This document shows positions 17,194 to 26,082 of a DNA stretch of 64,000 bases, piece after piece (position 1 is the first letter of the stretch; each line of letters begins with the position of its first letter). The translations under genes and the position numbers were made by a program. The stretch lies in contig DASZZN010000005.1 of assembly GCA_035544955.1 (NCBI GenBank), positions 62,001 through 126,000 of the forward strand. Direction: 5' to 3'. This stretch comes from Candidatus Dormiibacterota bacterium (lineage in GTDB: Bacteria > Chloroflexota > Dormibacteria > CF-121). Below the pieces are notes generated by a model. It was not told where the DNA came from, searched no databases, and saw only the letters and a list, made by a program, of their open reading frames with translations.

Positions 17194-17207
17194 GACGGGT
17201 GAGGCGC

Positions 17208-17783
17208 CTACTCGGTCTTTTTCGCCCGCAGGCTTTGAAGCACGATATCAATCTCGCCGGCGTGGACCCGAATATGTGAAACACACGGGCGGGCGAGGAT
17301 CTGCCAGGTTGGAAGTCCGGCGAGATCCCTCACCTCGCTCCAGACCTCAGGCGTCAGATAGCGGGGCTTGACCCGCTGGTGGGCCTCGAGGTCGGGCGCG
17401 CGGTCCAGGTCTTGGTCGCTCAGATCCCCGAACCAGCCCAGCGCGGCCTGTCTGACCTCAGCGATGTATCCAACCATGTCTGTAGGGTTGACGGAGTGAG
17501 CGACTGAGTCGGCTTCCTGCTGTGAGATACCGGCCCCATAAGCGAGCTCGGTCGCGTGAAGCCCGCTCCATTGGGGCCGGTCGGCGACCTCGGGCACACC
17601 CTGAATCGCGCAGTGAATGCCCCAGTCGATGATCCGCGCCGCATGCCAAAAGGTAAAACCGGGCAGGCTGGTTCCTGGAATCTCGCGAGCAATCCATTCC
17701 TGGTCAGTGACCGACGCCAGCCGGTCCCGCAAGATGTTCAAGGAACCCGTGAGTTGCAGCTCGAGGAGGGTTTTCCCGGTCAT
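17208..17783 (-). CDS. DinB-like four-helix protein
   Basis: 191 residues. Four-helix-bundle DinB/YfiT-type protein: LELQLTGSLNILRDRLASVT, FTFWHAARIIDWGIHCAIQG with one likely metal His, and CVSHIRVHAGEIDIVLQSLR with two more, giving the His triad typical of the fold. Such proteins include mycothiol- or bacillithiol-dependent transferases; the exact reaction is unknown. No Shine-Dalgarno site before ATG 17783; a TAAGTT box lies 22 nt upstream. It is upstream of, and in the same direction as, nothing obvious: the NADH dehydrogenase gene behind it ends at 17832 and is transcribed toward it, so it may be the last gene of that unit. Confidence 0.75.
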   Translation of the reverse strand: MTGKTLLELQLTGSLNILRDRLASVTDQEWIAREIPGTSLPGFTFWHAARIIDWGIHCAIQGVPEVADRPQWSGLHATELAYGAGISQQEADSVAHSVNPTDMVGYIAEVRQAALGWFGDLSDQDLDRAPDLEAHQRVKPRYLTPEVWSEVRDLAGLPTWQILARPCVSHIRVHAGEIDIVLQSLRAKKTE

Positions 17784-17831
17784 CTTGGCGTCTGGCTCAC
17801 TGAAGAACTTAGCAGGTGTCAGGAGTGGTGA

Positions 17832-19415
17832 CTACTTCAGGTCGTCGGGCGGTCCCAGCGCATCCTGCAGCGCGGGCAGGTGTTCAACCAGGGCAGCGAA
17901 ATCCTGCCGGGCCAGGCTCAACACGCTGGTGTCGGTCACGGTCCGCACGGTCGCCGTCCGTCGCCGGTTGCCGAGCAGCGCGATCTCGCCGAAGTGGTCG
18001 CCCGGGCCGAGCCGGCGGATCAGGCGCTCCTTGCCGTCGACTTGCTGCACGACCTCTACCTGGCCTGAGGTGATGATGTAGAAGCGCCCGCTCATGTCGC
18101 CTTCGCGCACGATCAACTCGCCCGCGCCGAACCGCATCGGGATGACGGTATTGCTACGACCGAGCGGCAGCGGCGTCAGGTGGTCGGGTAACACGGCGCT
18201 GCCCATCCAGTGCAGCGCCAGGGCGAGCCGCCGACGCCAGGTCGGCATGAAGGAGAGGAACAGTCCGCGGGAGACGACCGACGCGGGCCATCCATGCAAC
18301 GCGATCCCTCGGACCTGCGCGACACCATAGCGACGGCTAAGCAATGCCACCTCACCGAAGCGCGCCGGGTGGCATGGCTCCAGTGGCTGGCCGCGCACAT
18401 CGGCCACGATGTTGCGCGCAGCCTGTGACCCCTCGCCGAACGCGACCATGACCATCGCGCCGTAGGGTTGGCCACTGCCGGGGTCGGGGACCGCGGCGTT
18501 GTCCCCGACGGCATACACACCCGGCCAACTCGGGACTCGACAGAACGGGTCGCAGGGGATGCGTCCACGCTGCAGCTCGAGCGGCATGGTCCTCACCAGG
18601 GGATTTGTCCCGATGCCGACGGTGGCGATGATGCTGCGCGTCTCGATCCGCGAACCGTCGGCCAGCACGATCGCGCTCGCCGTCGCGTCCTTGATGCCGA
18701 CGCCGAGCCGGAGCTCGATGCCGCGTTGCCGCATTCGGTCGAGTACGCGTTGGGCGAGCCCATCGTTGAAGGTGGGAAGAACACGAGTGAGGATGTCCAC
18801 CGTGATGATGCGCAGCTCGGACGGCGAGATCATCGGATAGGAGCGGAGGGAGGCTCGCAGGAACTCATTTGCCTCGGACGCGATCTCCACTCCGGCGTAG
18901 CCCGCGCCGGCGATCACGAAGGTCAATCGTCGCTGTCGCTCGGCGGCGTCGGTTGTCACGCTGGCCGCCTCCAGCATCTCGATCAGGTGGTTGCGCAGAT
19001 GGATGAAGTCACCGATCGTCTTGGTTTGCAGCGCGTGCTCGGTCAAGCCAGGGAATCGCGAGAGGTCGGTGACCGAACCGAGGGCGATGACGAGATAGTC
19101 CGCGTCCAGCACCACCTCGTCCCCCTCGCCATCGAGGCTGAGCGTGGCTCGCCGGTTGACCGGGTCGATCGATTCGATCTCTCGCGTGTAGATCGTGACG
19201 CCGGGAAGGATCTCGCGGAGCGGGATGAGCACGTGCTGCGCCTGCAGCACGCCGGAGACGATCTGGGGCATCAACCCATGCCAGACCTCGACGTTCTCCC
19301 GGCTGACGATGGTGATGTCGATCTCGTCGCCGGTCCGCCGGTGTTTGATCAGCTCGCGGGCGCATCGGACGCCCGCATGACCGCCACCGAGGATCAGGAC
19401 CCTCTTTCGGCTCAT
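17832..19415 (-). CDS. Type II NADH dehydrogenase fused to a cyclic-nucleotide-binding domain
   Basis: 527 residues. The N-terminal 400 residues are a NDH-2-like FAD/NAD oxidoreductase: FAD site LGGGHAGVRCARELI (8-22), NAD site VIAGAGYAGVEIASEANEF (167-185), FAD/quinone-side motif YAVGDNAAVPDP (301-312), and an amphipathic C-terminal stretch (380-415) that could hold it at the membrane. Residues 424-515 form a CNB domain with a phosphate-binding cassette FGEIALLGNRRRTATVRT, keeping Glu477 (ribose contact) and Arg486 (phosphate contact). NDH-2 passes electrons from NADH to quinone without pumping protons; the fusion suggests control by cAMP or cGMP. ATG 19415 overlaps the upstream stop as ATGA. 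Confidence 0.88.
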   Translation of the reverse strand: MSRKRVLILGGGHAGVRCARELIKHRRTGDEIDITIVSRENVEVWHGLMPQIVSGVLQAQHVLIPLREILPGVTIYTREIESIDPVNRRATLSLDGEGDEVVLDADYLVIALGSVTDLSRFPGLTEHALQTKTIGDFIHLRNHLIEMLEAASVTTDAAERQRRLTFVIAGAGYAGVEIASEANEFLRASLRSYPMISPSELRIITVDILTRVLPTFNDGLAQRVLDRMRQRGIELRLGVGIKDATASAIVLADGSRIETRSIIATVGIGTNPLVRTMPLELQRGRIPCDPFCRVPSWPGVYAVGDNAAVPDPGSGQPYGAMVMVAFGEGSQAARNIVADVRGQPLEPCHPARFGEVALLSRRYGVAQVRGIALHGWPASVVSRGLFLSFMPTWRRRLALALHWMGSAVLPDHLTPLPLGRSNTVIPMRFGAGELIVREGDMSGRFYIITSGQVEVVQQVDGKERLIRRLGPGDHFGEIALLGNRRRTATVRTVTDTSVLSLARQDFAALVEHLPALQDALGPPDDLK

Positions 19416-20836
19416 GACCAGCGGGCCCGTTCGAGCGCTTTGCGCGCCCCGAAGTAGCCGCACATCCCGTGCACGCCGCCGCCCGGCGGCGTCGAGGCCG
19501 AGCACAGATACAGCTGCCGGTTCGGTGTGGCGTACAGGCGCGGCGTTGGACGGATGAAGAGCTGCCGCAGGTCGGCGATGCCGCCGTTGATGTCGCCACC
19601 GACGTTGTTCGCGTTGTGTCGTTCGACGTCGGCCGGACCCATGACGTGACGAGCGAGGATCCGGGACGTGAAACCGGGGGCGAACCGCTCGACCTGCGCC
19701 TCGATCCGCTCGCGCATGTCGACGGTCGATCCGTTGGGAACATGGCAATAGGCCCAACCGACATGCTTGCCGGCCGGGGCGCGCGTCGGGTCGGCCATCG
19801 TGGGCTGGGCGAGGATCACGAATGGCCGCTCCGCCACGTCGCCCGCGGCCACCGCGTCCTCGGCCGCCACCACCTCGTCGAACGCGCCGCCAACGTGGAC
19901 GGTGCCGGCCCGCCGGCAGGCCTCGGCGCGCCAGGGGATGGGGCCCTCGAGCGCCCAGTCGACCTTGAACACGCCCGGCCCATAGCGAAACCGTTGCAGC
20001 TGCCGGCTGAAGCCGTCCGGCCACTGGCCGCTCGCGATCGGAAGCACCTGGCGTGGTGTCAGGTCGAATAGCACAACCCGACTGCCTGAAACCTGGGCCA
20101 TGCCGTCCACGCGGCAATCAGTGTCGATCGTCACGCCTCGGGCTCGGAGTAGGGCGACGAGCGCGTCGGCGACGCGTTGCGAGCCACCATGGGCAAACGG
20201 CCACCCGTAAGCATGGCCCGCCGCGGCGAGGACCAGGCCGAACGACGCGGTTGCGGGCCGGCGGAGCGACAGCATCGAGTGCGCCCCTAGTCCCGCGAAG
20301 AGCGCGCGCGCGTGCGCGGTCCGGAAGCGGCTGGCGGCCAGCGCCGCCGCTGAACGCAGCGCCGGAATGCCAAAGCGCGCCAGCGTCACCAGGTGCAGCG
20401 ACGGGCGCGGGGGACCTAGGAACTGCCTCGTTAAGAGGTCTGCGTGCCGGACGATCGGTTCCATCAGGCGGCGGTAGGCCGCGCCGTCCCCGCCCAGCCC
20501 GCTCGCCGTCACGTCAACCGACCGATCGAGCACTGCCGCCGAGCCATCATCGAGCGGGTGGGCCAGCGGGATCGCCGGATGGTCGTACGTCAGCCCGTGC
20601 TCCGCCAGCGGCAGCGTGCGGAAAAAAGGCGACGCGTGCGCCAGCGGCAGGACCGATGAGCAGACGTCGTGAATGAAACCGGGAAGCGTCAGCGCCTCCG
20701 ATCGCGTACCACCGCCGATGGTTGCTTCCGCCTCGAGCACACGGACCTTCTTGCCGGCGCCAGCGAGGACGATGGCCGCCGCGAGCCCGTTCGGTCCGGC
20801 CCCGATGACGACGGCGTCGACCTGGCCGTCAGCCAA
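19412..20836 (-). CDS. Phytoene-desaturase-like FAD oxidoreductase
   Basis: 474 residues from TTG 20836. N-terminal dinucleotide fold VVIGAGPNGLAAAIVLAGAG and the following EAEATIGGGTRS, then a long substrate domain and a C-terminal second FAD motif GGGVHGMCGYFGARKALERA. This is the CrtI/amine-oxidase-like group common in high-GC bacteria, usually without known substrate; no carotenoid genes are near. The start is inferred from the conserved fold and an 8-bp overlap with the upstream MBL gene; a longer open frame upstream is antisense-free coding of that gene. ATGA overlap with the NDH-2-CNB gene downstream shows they are co-translated. Confidence 0.82.
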   Translation of the reverse strand: MADGQVDAVVIGAGPNGLAAAIVLAGAGKKVRVLEAEATIGGGTRSEALTLPGFIHDVCSSVLPLAHASPFFRTLPLAEHGLTYDHPAIPLAHPLDDGSAAVLDRSVDVTASGLGGDGAAYRRLMEPIVRHADLLTRQFLGPPRPSLHLVTLARFGIPALRSAAALAASRFRTAHARALFAGLGAHSMLSLRRPATASFGLVLAAAGHAYGWPFAHGGSQRVADALVALLRARGVTIDTDCRVDGMAQVSGSRVVLFDLTPRQVLPIASGQWPDGFSRQLQRFRYGPGVFKVDWALEGPIPWRAEACRRAGTVHVGGAFDEVVAAEDAVAAGDVAERPFVILAQPTMADPTRAPAGKHVGWAYCHVPNGSTVDMRERIEAQVERFAPGFTSRILARHVMGPADVERHNANNVGGDINGGIADLRQLFIRPTPRLYATPNRQLYLCSASTPPGGGVHGMCGYFGARKALERARWS

Positions 20837-21662
20837 GGTCGATGACAGTGCCCTCCGCGGCGGCTTCGACCGGGATGGCATTGCCGCGATGGGCCGCGAC
20901 GATCGCATCGATCTGGTCGTCGGTCCGCGCCGGGTCATGGTGAAACAGGAGCAGCCGCTTGACGCCGGCCGCTTCGGCAAGGCCGACGGCGTAGTCCACG
21001 GCCGAGTGCCCAAACGGCGAGAGCGTCGGGAACTGGGCCTTTGTTAGCTGCGCGTCATGGATCAGGAGGTCCGCCCCCCGTGCCAGGGCTATCGCGGCGG
21101 GATGATAGGCGCCCAGCCCGGCCGGTCCGGGCCCGAACGCGATCGGGCTGTGGTCCGAGAGGTAGGCGATGGTCGCTCCGGCGCCGGTCACCCGGTACCC
21201 ATAGGTCAGGCCGCCCTTATGCGGGATCTCGCGGGCGACGACGTCGAATCCCTCGACAGCCCGAGGGCCTTCCTGGATTCCGAGGAAGCGCCATTTGCCG
21301 CGGAGCTCCGCCGGTTTTATCGGGAAGTGGGGCGGCGACATGACCCGCGCCAGCACATTGGCCGGATCACCCTGCGCCGGCATCACGAGTGTGACCTCGG
21401 CGTCGGGACGGTCGCCGGCGGCAAAGAACGGGATTCCATGGGTGTGGTCCCAGTGCAGGTGCCCGAGCAGGATCGAGCCTCGAAACGGGCGACCGTCAAG
21501 CAGGGGGGTCAGCCGCTGCAGGCCGGTGCCGGCGTCGAGCACCAGGGTTGGCGCTTGCTTATCGTGGGCGAGCGCGATGCAGGAGGTATTGCCTCCATAG
21601 CGCACGAACGCAGGCCCCGGCGATGGCGTCGAACCTCGCACTCCGCAAACGAACAAACGCAC
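20829..21662 (-). CDS. MBL-fold metallohydrolase
   Basis: 277 residues, first gene of a three- or four-gene unit. The metal motif is GHLHWDHTHGIPFF (HxHxDH), with further ligands in YLSDHSPIAF and a C-terminal LLLFHHDPARTDDQID. The start MRLFVCGVRGSTPSPGPAFV and FVRYGGNTSCIAL resemble phosphodiesterase-type members (PhnP/cyclic-phosphate branch). Given the nucleotide cyclase and CNB genes beside it, hydrolysis of a cyclic nucleotide is a reasonable hypothesis, not shown by any residue. GTG 21662 has TACACT eight bases upstream and no ribosome binding site, so the unit probably starts leaderless. Confidence 0.85.
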   Translation of the reverse strand: MRLFVCGVRGSTPSPGPAFVRYGGNTSCIALAHDKQAPTLVLDAGTGLQRLTPLLDGRPFRGSILLGHLHWDHTHGIPFFAAGDRPDAEVTLVMPAQGDPANVLARVMSPPHFPIKPAELRGKWRFLGIQEGPRAVEGFDVVAREIPHKGGLTYGYRVTGAGATIAYLSDHSPIAFGPGPAGLGAYHPAAIALARGADLLIHDAQLTKAQFPTLSPFGHSAVDYAVGLAEAAGVKRLLLFHHDPARTDDQIDAIVAAHRGNAIPVEAAAEGTVIDLG

Positions 21663-21670
21663 CGAAGGGG

Positions 21671-21676
21671 AGTGTA
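21671..21676 (-). promoter_or_regulatory. -10 box of the MBL/NDH-2 unit
   Basis: TACACT on the minus strand, eight bases before GTG 21662. Predicts leaderless transcription. Confidence 0.45.
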
Positions 21677-21737
21677 CGGGTTACAGGCCGTCGCGAAGAG
21701 GTGGTCAGTACGAAATGGAACCTCGTAGCTACCTCCC

Positions 21738-21766
21738 TTGACCGATCTGGCTCCGCAGGCTCAAAT
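21738..21766 (+). promoter_or_regulatory. Sigma-70-like promoter of cyclase-regulator gene
   Basis: TTGACC, a 17-bp spacer, then TCAAAT, then eight bases to ATG 21775. This is the best two-box promoter in the window. The G-run between the -10 box and ATG is too close to act as a ribosome binding site. Confidence 0.55.
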
Positions 21767-21774
21767 AGGGGGGC

Positions 21775-23091
21775 ATGCCTGAGCCCAGGATCACGGTATT
21801 CCTAGCGGACGACAACTTGATCGTCCGGGAGGGGGTGCGAGCGTTGATCGGCAGCGCTCCGGACATGGAGGTCGTGGGGGTCGCCGGTGACTACGACGGA
21901 CTCGTCGCCGGCGCCGAGCAAGCCGCGCCGCAGGTGGTCGTGACCGATATCCGGATGCCGCCGACCTTCCAGCGTGAAGGAATCGAGGCGGCCAAGCAGG
22001 TGCGCAAGCGCCACCCGGGGACCGGGATCGTAGTGCTGTCGCAATATGACGAACCCGATTACGCAATCTCGCTGCTGAGCGAAGGGGCTGCCGGCTACGC
22101 CTACCTCCTGAAAGATCGAGTCGCCGAAGGGGACCAGTTGTTCCGCGCAATCCGGGCGGTCACGACCGGCGGCTCGATGCTTGACCCGCGGATCGTCGAG
22201 GCGCTCGTACGCCCGGCGAGCCAGGGTACGGACCTTTCATCGGAGGAAGAGGAGTTGCTCCAGGAGCTCGCCGAAGGTCGGCCGATGAAAGCGATCGCGG
22301 TTGCCCACGGGACGACGCCGGCCGACGTCGACGACGCGATCCAGAAGCTGTTCCTCAAGCTGGCGCAGGCCGCCAGCAGCGGCGCGGCCGGCGCGCTGCG
22401 GCGGCTGAAGCTGCTGCACCAGGCGATCGTCGACCGGGAGGAGCAGGGTGAGAGCCTGAGCCGGCTTCTCCCCACCGGGATCGCGGAGAAACTGCGCCGC
22501 GAGGGTCGCAACATAAGCGGAACCGAGACCCTCACGGTCACCGTCCTGATGTCGGACATTCGGGGCTACTCGACGATCGCGGAGGACGCCGACCCAACCG
22601 TCCTGGCCCGCCAGCTCAACGAGCATCGTGCCGAGATGAATCGTGCGATCCTGGCGCAGAGTGGCACCGTGATGCAATTCGTCGGCGATTCGGTGATGGC
22701 GGTCTTCGGCGCCCCGATCCCGGAACAGGATCATGCGCAGCGAGCGCTTGCTGCCGCCCACGCCATGCACGAGGCGCAGGCGGAGGTCAACGCGCGCTGG
22801 GCCGGGGAGCGGCTGCCGGCATTTCAACTCGGGATCGGCCTGTCCACGGGGCAGGTGGCGGCGGCGCTCCTCGGGTCGGAGGAGCGACTCGAGTATTCGG
22901 TGGTCGGCGACAGCGTCAACCTCTGCCAGCGTTTGCAACAGTTCGCCAAGGGTGGCGAAACGGTGCTGAGCGACGCCACCTATCGCGCGTTGGATGGCTC
23001 GGTCGACGCCGATGCCCTGCCGCTGGCCCAGGTCAAAGGACGGCACGCGCCGGTCCAGGCTTACCGGGTCGCCGCGCTGACGCCCGCCTGA
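21775..23091 (+). CDS. Response regulator fused to class III nucleotide cyclase
   Basis: 438 residues. Receiver domain 5-125 with Asp58 (VVTDIRMPP) and Lys113 (YLLKDR). Residues 153-212 align with the LuxR helix-turn-helix of the NarL-type regulator at 36713 but are degraded (SSEEEELLQELAEGRPMKAI, no recognition-helix pattern). A class III cyclase domain follows, 250-430: VTVLMSDIRGYSTIAE (metal Asp261), GTVMQFVGDSVMAVFG (metal Asp305) and YSVVGDSVNLCQRL. The Lys that normally reads adenine just before the second motif is Gln301, so base preference cannot be called cAMP with confidence. Phosphorylation by the kinase three bases downstream probably drives cyclase activity. Confidence 0.9.
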   Translation: MPEPRITVFLADDNLIVREGVRALIGSAPDMEVVGVAGDYDGLVAGAEQAAPQVVVTDIRMPPTFQREGIEAAKQVRKRHPGTGIVVLSQYDEPDYAISLLSEGAAGYAYLLKDRVAEGDQLFRAIRAVTTGGSMLDPRIVEALVRPASQGTDLSSEEEELLQELAEGRPMKAIAVAHGTTPADVDDAIQKLFLKLAQAASSGAAGALRRLKLLHQAIVDREEQGESLSRLLPTGIAEKLRREGRNISGTETLTVTVLMSDIRGYSTIAEDADPTVLARQLNEHRAEMNRAILAQSGTVMQFVGDSVMAVFGAPIPEQDHAQRALAAAHAMHEAQAEVNARWAGERLPAFQLGIGLSTGQVAAALLGSEERLEYSVVGDSVNLCQRLQQFAKGGETVLSDATYRALDGSVDADALPLAQVKGRHAPVQAYRVAALTPA

Positions 23092-23094
23092 CCA

Positions 23095-25200
23095 ATGACG
23101 ATCGCCGTTCGCCGAGGCACGACACCCACGCTCCGCCGGTCGTTCGTCGTGCCAGCTTTGCTCTGGGTCGTGCTGATGGCTCTGCTGGTGTTTCAGTTAT
23201 TCCTCACCTTCGGCTTCGACTGGCGCAGCGCACCGGCCACATTTCGGCCGAACGCTTCGTCGGTCGCCGGCTTCGTAGCGATCCTCGCCATGAGCAGCGT
23301 CGGCGCTCTTCTTGCCTGGCGCCGTCCGTCCAACCGCATCGGATGGTTGTTGCTGGCAATCGCACTGAATGCGATTTTTATCGACGTCCCTCGTCTGTAC
23401 GTCGGCGTCGCCGTTTATGTGCATCCTGGTCTGCTACCGGCCGCGCTCTGGGTGGCCTGGCTTGGTCAAGTGGTCTGGATCTTTCTCTTCACGCAGCTTC
23501 TTGTCGTGCTCCCGTTGGTGTTCCCGACCGGAACCCTCTTGAGCCGCCGCTGGTTCTTCGTTCTATGGCTGGCCGCGATCCCGGTGCTTCTGGTAGTCAT
23601 CGCCTCGCTCGATCCGACGGCGACGGCCCCGCTTCCGAACCCGATGGGGGTCAAGGCAGTGGCGGGATTCCTCAACAGCTCGCTTCAAGTCCCATTTGGC
23701 GTCACCTTCTTTGCGACTTCCGTGTTGGCGACCGCCTCGCTCATCCTTCGCTTTCGCCGGGGCGACGAACGAGAGCGACAGCAGATCAAATGGTTGCTCG
23801 CCGCGGTTTTGCTGGTGCTTGGATCTTTCATCGCTCAGTCGTTGTTCCCGCAACTCCAGAATGCGCCGCTGCTCCCCTTGGCCGCCGCGACCCTGCCCGT
23901 GGCGATCGGGATCGCGGTCTTACGCTACCGCCTCTATGACATCGACGTCATCATCAACAAGGCGCTCGTGTTCGGGGGACTCGCGGCCGTCATCACAGCT
24001 GTGTACGTCCTGCTCGTCGTTGGCATCGGGGCGCTGATTGGAAGCAATCAACGGTTCTTGCTCTCATTGGTCGCAACCGCCGTCATTGCGCTCGCGTTCC
24101 AGCCACTGCGTCACCGAGCTCAGCGCCTTGCCAACCGGTTCGTTTACGGGACGCGGGCGACGCCCTACGAGGTGCTCTCGCAGTTCAGTGAGCATCTCTC
24201 AGCGACGTACTCGCACGAAGACATCCTCGAACGCATGGCACGAATCCTGGCGCAGGGCACCGGTGCGGAGCGAGCCGAGGTCTGGGTCCGGGCAGGGCAG
24301 CGGCTCTTGCTCGCCTCCTCTTCACCGCAACCGGCCGAGCCGCTCATGCCGCTGGTCATGCAAAATGGCGCCCTGCCCGACATGCAACGCGACACGGTCG
24401 TCCCGGTCAGTCACGCGGGAGAGTTGCTCGGCGCCCTGGCGGTCAGCAAGAAACGAGGCGGGACCATGAACAACGTCGAGCAGAAGCTGGTCACGGATCT
24501 CGCCGGCCAGGCCGGCCTGGTGCTGAAGAACGTTGGCCTGAACCAGGAACTGCTCGCAAGGCTCGACGACCTTCGGGCGTCCCGGCAGCGCCTCGTGACG
24601 GCCCAGGACGAGGAGCGCCGTCGGCTCGAGCGCGACCTGCACGACGGGGCGCAGCAGCACCTGGTGGCCCTCAAAATCAAGCTCGGGCTTGCGGAGGCGG
24701 CGGCCCAGCCCGAAACCAAGGTCCGCGCCCTGATTACGCAGCTTAAGCAGGACGCTGACGCCGCCATCGACACCATGCGCGACCTCGCCCGAGGTATCTA
24801 TCCGCCACTCCTGGCGTCGGATGGCCTCGAGGCCGCACTGCGCGGGCAGATCCGCCGCAGCACCGTCCCCGTCGACCTGGAGGTCGACGACGTATCGCGC
24901 CAGCCGCGCGAGGCCGAGGCCGCGGTGTACTTCTGCTGTCTCGAAGCGCTTCAAAACGTAGCCAAGTACGCGCAGGCCCACCGCGTCCGTCTGCGGCTGT
25001 GGACGGAAGAAGCCGATCTCGCCTTCCGCGTCGAGGACGACGGCAAGGGCTTCGATGCCATGACGGTTCCCCAGGGCTCCGGCCTCCAGAACATGAGGGA
25101 CCGAATGGAGGCGCTCGCTGGCTCGCTCGAGGTCCGTAGCACGCCTGGCGGCGGGACCACGATCGAGGGGCGAATTCCGGTAGGGCTAGCTTCCCCCTGA
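23095..25200 (+). CDS. Multi-TM GAF sensor histidine kinase (HisKA_3)
   Basis: 701 residues. Eight to nine membrane segments in the first 330 residues with the family marks LVFPTGTLLSRRW and LRYRLYDIDVIINKALVFGG, then NRFVYGTRATPYEVL, a GAF domain (about 360-480), a dimerisation helix with the phospho-acceptor His517 (RRLERDLHDGAQQHL), and an ATPase domain with N box CLEALQNVAKYAQ and G boxes DDGKGFD and GSGLQNMRDR. All catalytic residues are present. It begins three bases after the cyclase-regulator stop, so the two are a cognate pair; the transmembrane part may sense a membrane-soluble or membrane-state signal. Confidence 0.9.
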   Translation: MTIAVRRGTTPTLRRSFVVPALLWVVLMALLVFQLFLTFGFDWRSAPATFRPNASSVAGFVAILAMSSVGALLAWRRPSNRIGWLLLAIALNAIFIDVPRLYVGVAVYVHPGLLPAALWVAWLGQVVWIFLFTQLLVVLPLVFPTGTLLSRRWFFVLWLAAIPVLLVVIASLDPTATAPLPNPMGVKAVAGFLNSSLQVPFGVTFFATSVLATASLILRFRRGDERERQQIKWLLAAVLLVLGSFIAQSLFPQLQNAPLLPLAAATLPVAIGIAVLRYRLYDIDVIINKALVFGGLAAVITAVYVLLVVGIGALIGSNQRFLLSLVATAVIALAFQPLRHRAQRLANRFVYGTRATPYEVLSQFSEHLSATYSHEDILERMARILAQGTGAERAEVWVRAGQRLLLASSSPQPAEPLMPLVMQNGALPDMQRDTVVPVSHAGELLGALAVSKKRGGTMNNVEQKLVTDLAGQAGLVLKNVGLNQELLARLDDLRASRQRLVTAQDEERRRLERDLHDGAQQHLVALKIKLGLAEAAAQPETKVRALITQLKQDADAAIDTMRDLARGIYPPLLASDGLEAALRGQIRRSTVPVDLEVDDVSRQPREAEAAVYFCCLEALQNVAKYAQAHRVRLRLWTEEADLAFRVEDDGKGFDAMTVPQGSGLQNMRDRMEALAGSLEVRSTPGGGTTIEGRIPVGLASP

Positions 25201-25208
25201 TTTGGGGG
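25193..25208 (+). terminator. Weak hairpin at kinase gene end
   Basis: CCCCC and GGGGG pair around a 6-nt loop that contains the TGA stop. The stem is only 5 bp, so this is a weak call. Confidence 0.25.
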
Positions 25209-25328
25209 CAGGCACCGGCGACGCGGCCCTCGTGGTGCGCCAGAATGCGGGTGCACGAATGAGCCAACCAGCTATGGACAACCCGCCGGGTGGCGGCTAC
25301 CCTCTCGATACCGGAGGGGAAGGGAAAC

Positions 25329-26078
25329 ATGATCGAAACGGAAGAGCCTGAGGTTTTGAAGGCCGAGGTCCCCGACCAGGCAATCGTGACGGCGCGCCGG
25401 GTCCGCAAGGTCTACCGGAGCGGGACCGAGGTCGAGGCGCTTCGCGGCGTGGACTTCGAGGTGGGCCGCGGCGAGATGGTCGCCGTGGTGGGGCCGTCGG
25501 GGTCGGGCAAGACGACCCTCCTGAACTGCCTCTCGGGGCTGGAGCGGATCGATGGTGGCCAGATCCTGGTCGACGGCTCTGATCTGGAAAAGCTGTCCGA
25601 CAACGCCCGCACGGGGTATCGCGCGCGCCACATGGGCTTCGTCTTCCAGGCGTTCAACCTGCTGCCGGTGCTGACCGCGGTCGAGAACGTAGAGATTCCG
25701 CTCCTCCTGCTCGGGCAGCGGCCGCGGCCGGCGCGCGAGCAGGCGATGGCGATGCTGGAAACGCTCGGCCTCGCTGACCGCGCCAAGCACCGCCCCGACA
25801 TGCTATCGGGTGGTGAGCAACAGCGAGTCGCGGTCGCCCGGGCGCTGGTGCATCAGCCGGCCATCGTCTGGGCCGACGAGCCCACCGGCAACCTCGATAC
25901 CGAGGGGACGGAGGTCGTCGTCGAGCTGTTGGTCCGGCTCAACAAAGAAGGCCAGACCATGGTGCTGGTCACGCACAATCCGGCCGTTGCGGCCAGGGCG
26001 CAGCGGACGGTGCGGATGCGGGACGGCCGCGTCGAGGTGCCGCCGCAGCCAGCACGGTCGACGGCTCCGACCAGCTGA
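25329..26078 (+). CDS. LolD/MacB-type ABC ATPase
   Basis: 249 residues. Walker [13 protein letters not shown] loop [20 protein letters not shown], signature [15 protein letters not shown], Walker [14 protein letters not shown] loop [12 protein letters not shown]. This branch partners FtsX-type permeases in lipoprotein release, peptide export or mechanotransmission rather than import. ATG 25329 follows GGAGGGGAAGGG. The 128-bp gap before it holds the only plausible promoter for the four-gene unit that follows. Ends four bases before the first permease. Confidence 0.93.
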   Translation: MIETEEPEVLKAEVPDQAIVTARRVRKVYRSGTEVEALRGVDFEVGRGEMVAVVGPSGSGKTTLLNCLSGLERIDGGQILVDGSDLEKLSDNARTGYRARHMGFVFQAFNLLPVLTAVENVEIPLLLLGQRPRPAREQAMAMLETLGLADRAKHRPDMLSGGEQQRVAVARALVHQPAIVWADEPTGNLDTEGTEVVVELLVRLNKEGQTMVLVTHNPAVAARAQRTVRMRDGRVEVPPQPARSTAPTS

Positions 26079-26082
26079 TCCG

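Noticed and set aside
19416-20117. 234-residue N-terminal extension of the NDH-2-CNB frame
   Set aside because: It reads through the upstream FAD oxidoreductase gene in the wrong phase; the ATG at 19415 begins the FAD fold and overlaps the upstream stop.
25810-26082. 91-residue N-terminal extension of FtsX permease 1 into the ATPase gene
   Set aside because: Ser/Arg/Pro-rich shadow sequence; ATG 26083 begins the first membrane helix right after the ATPase stop.
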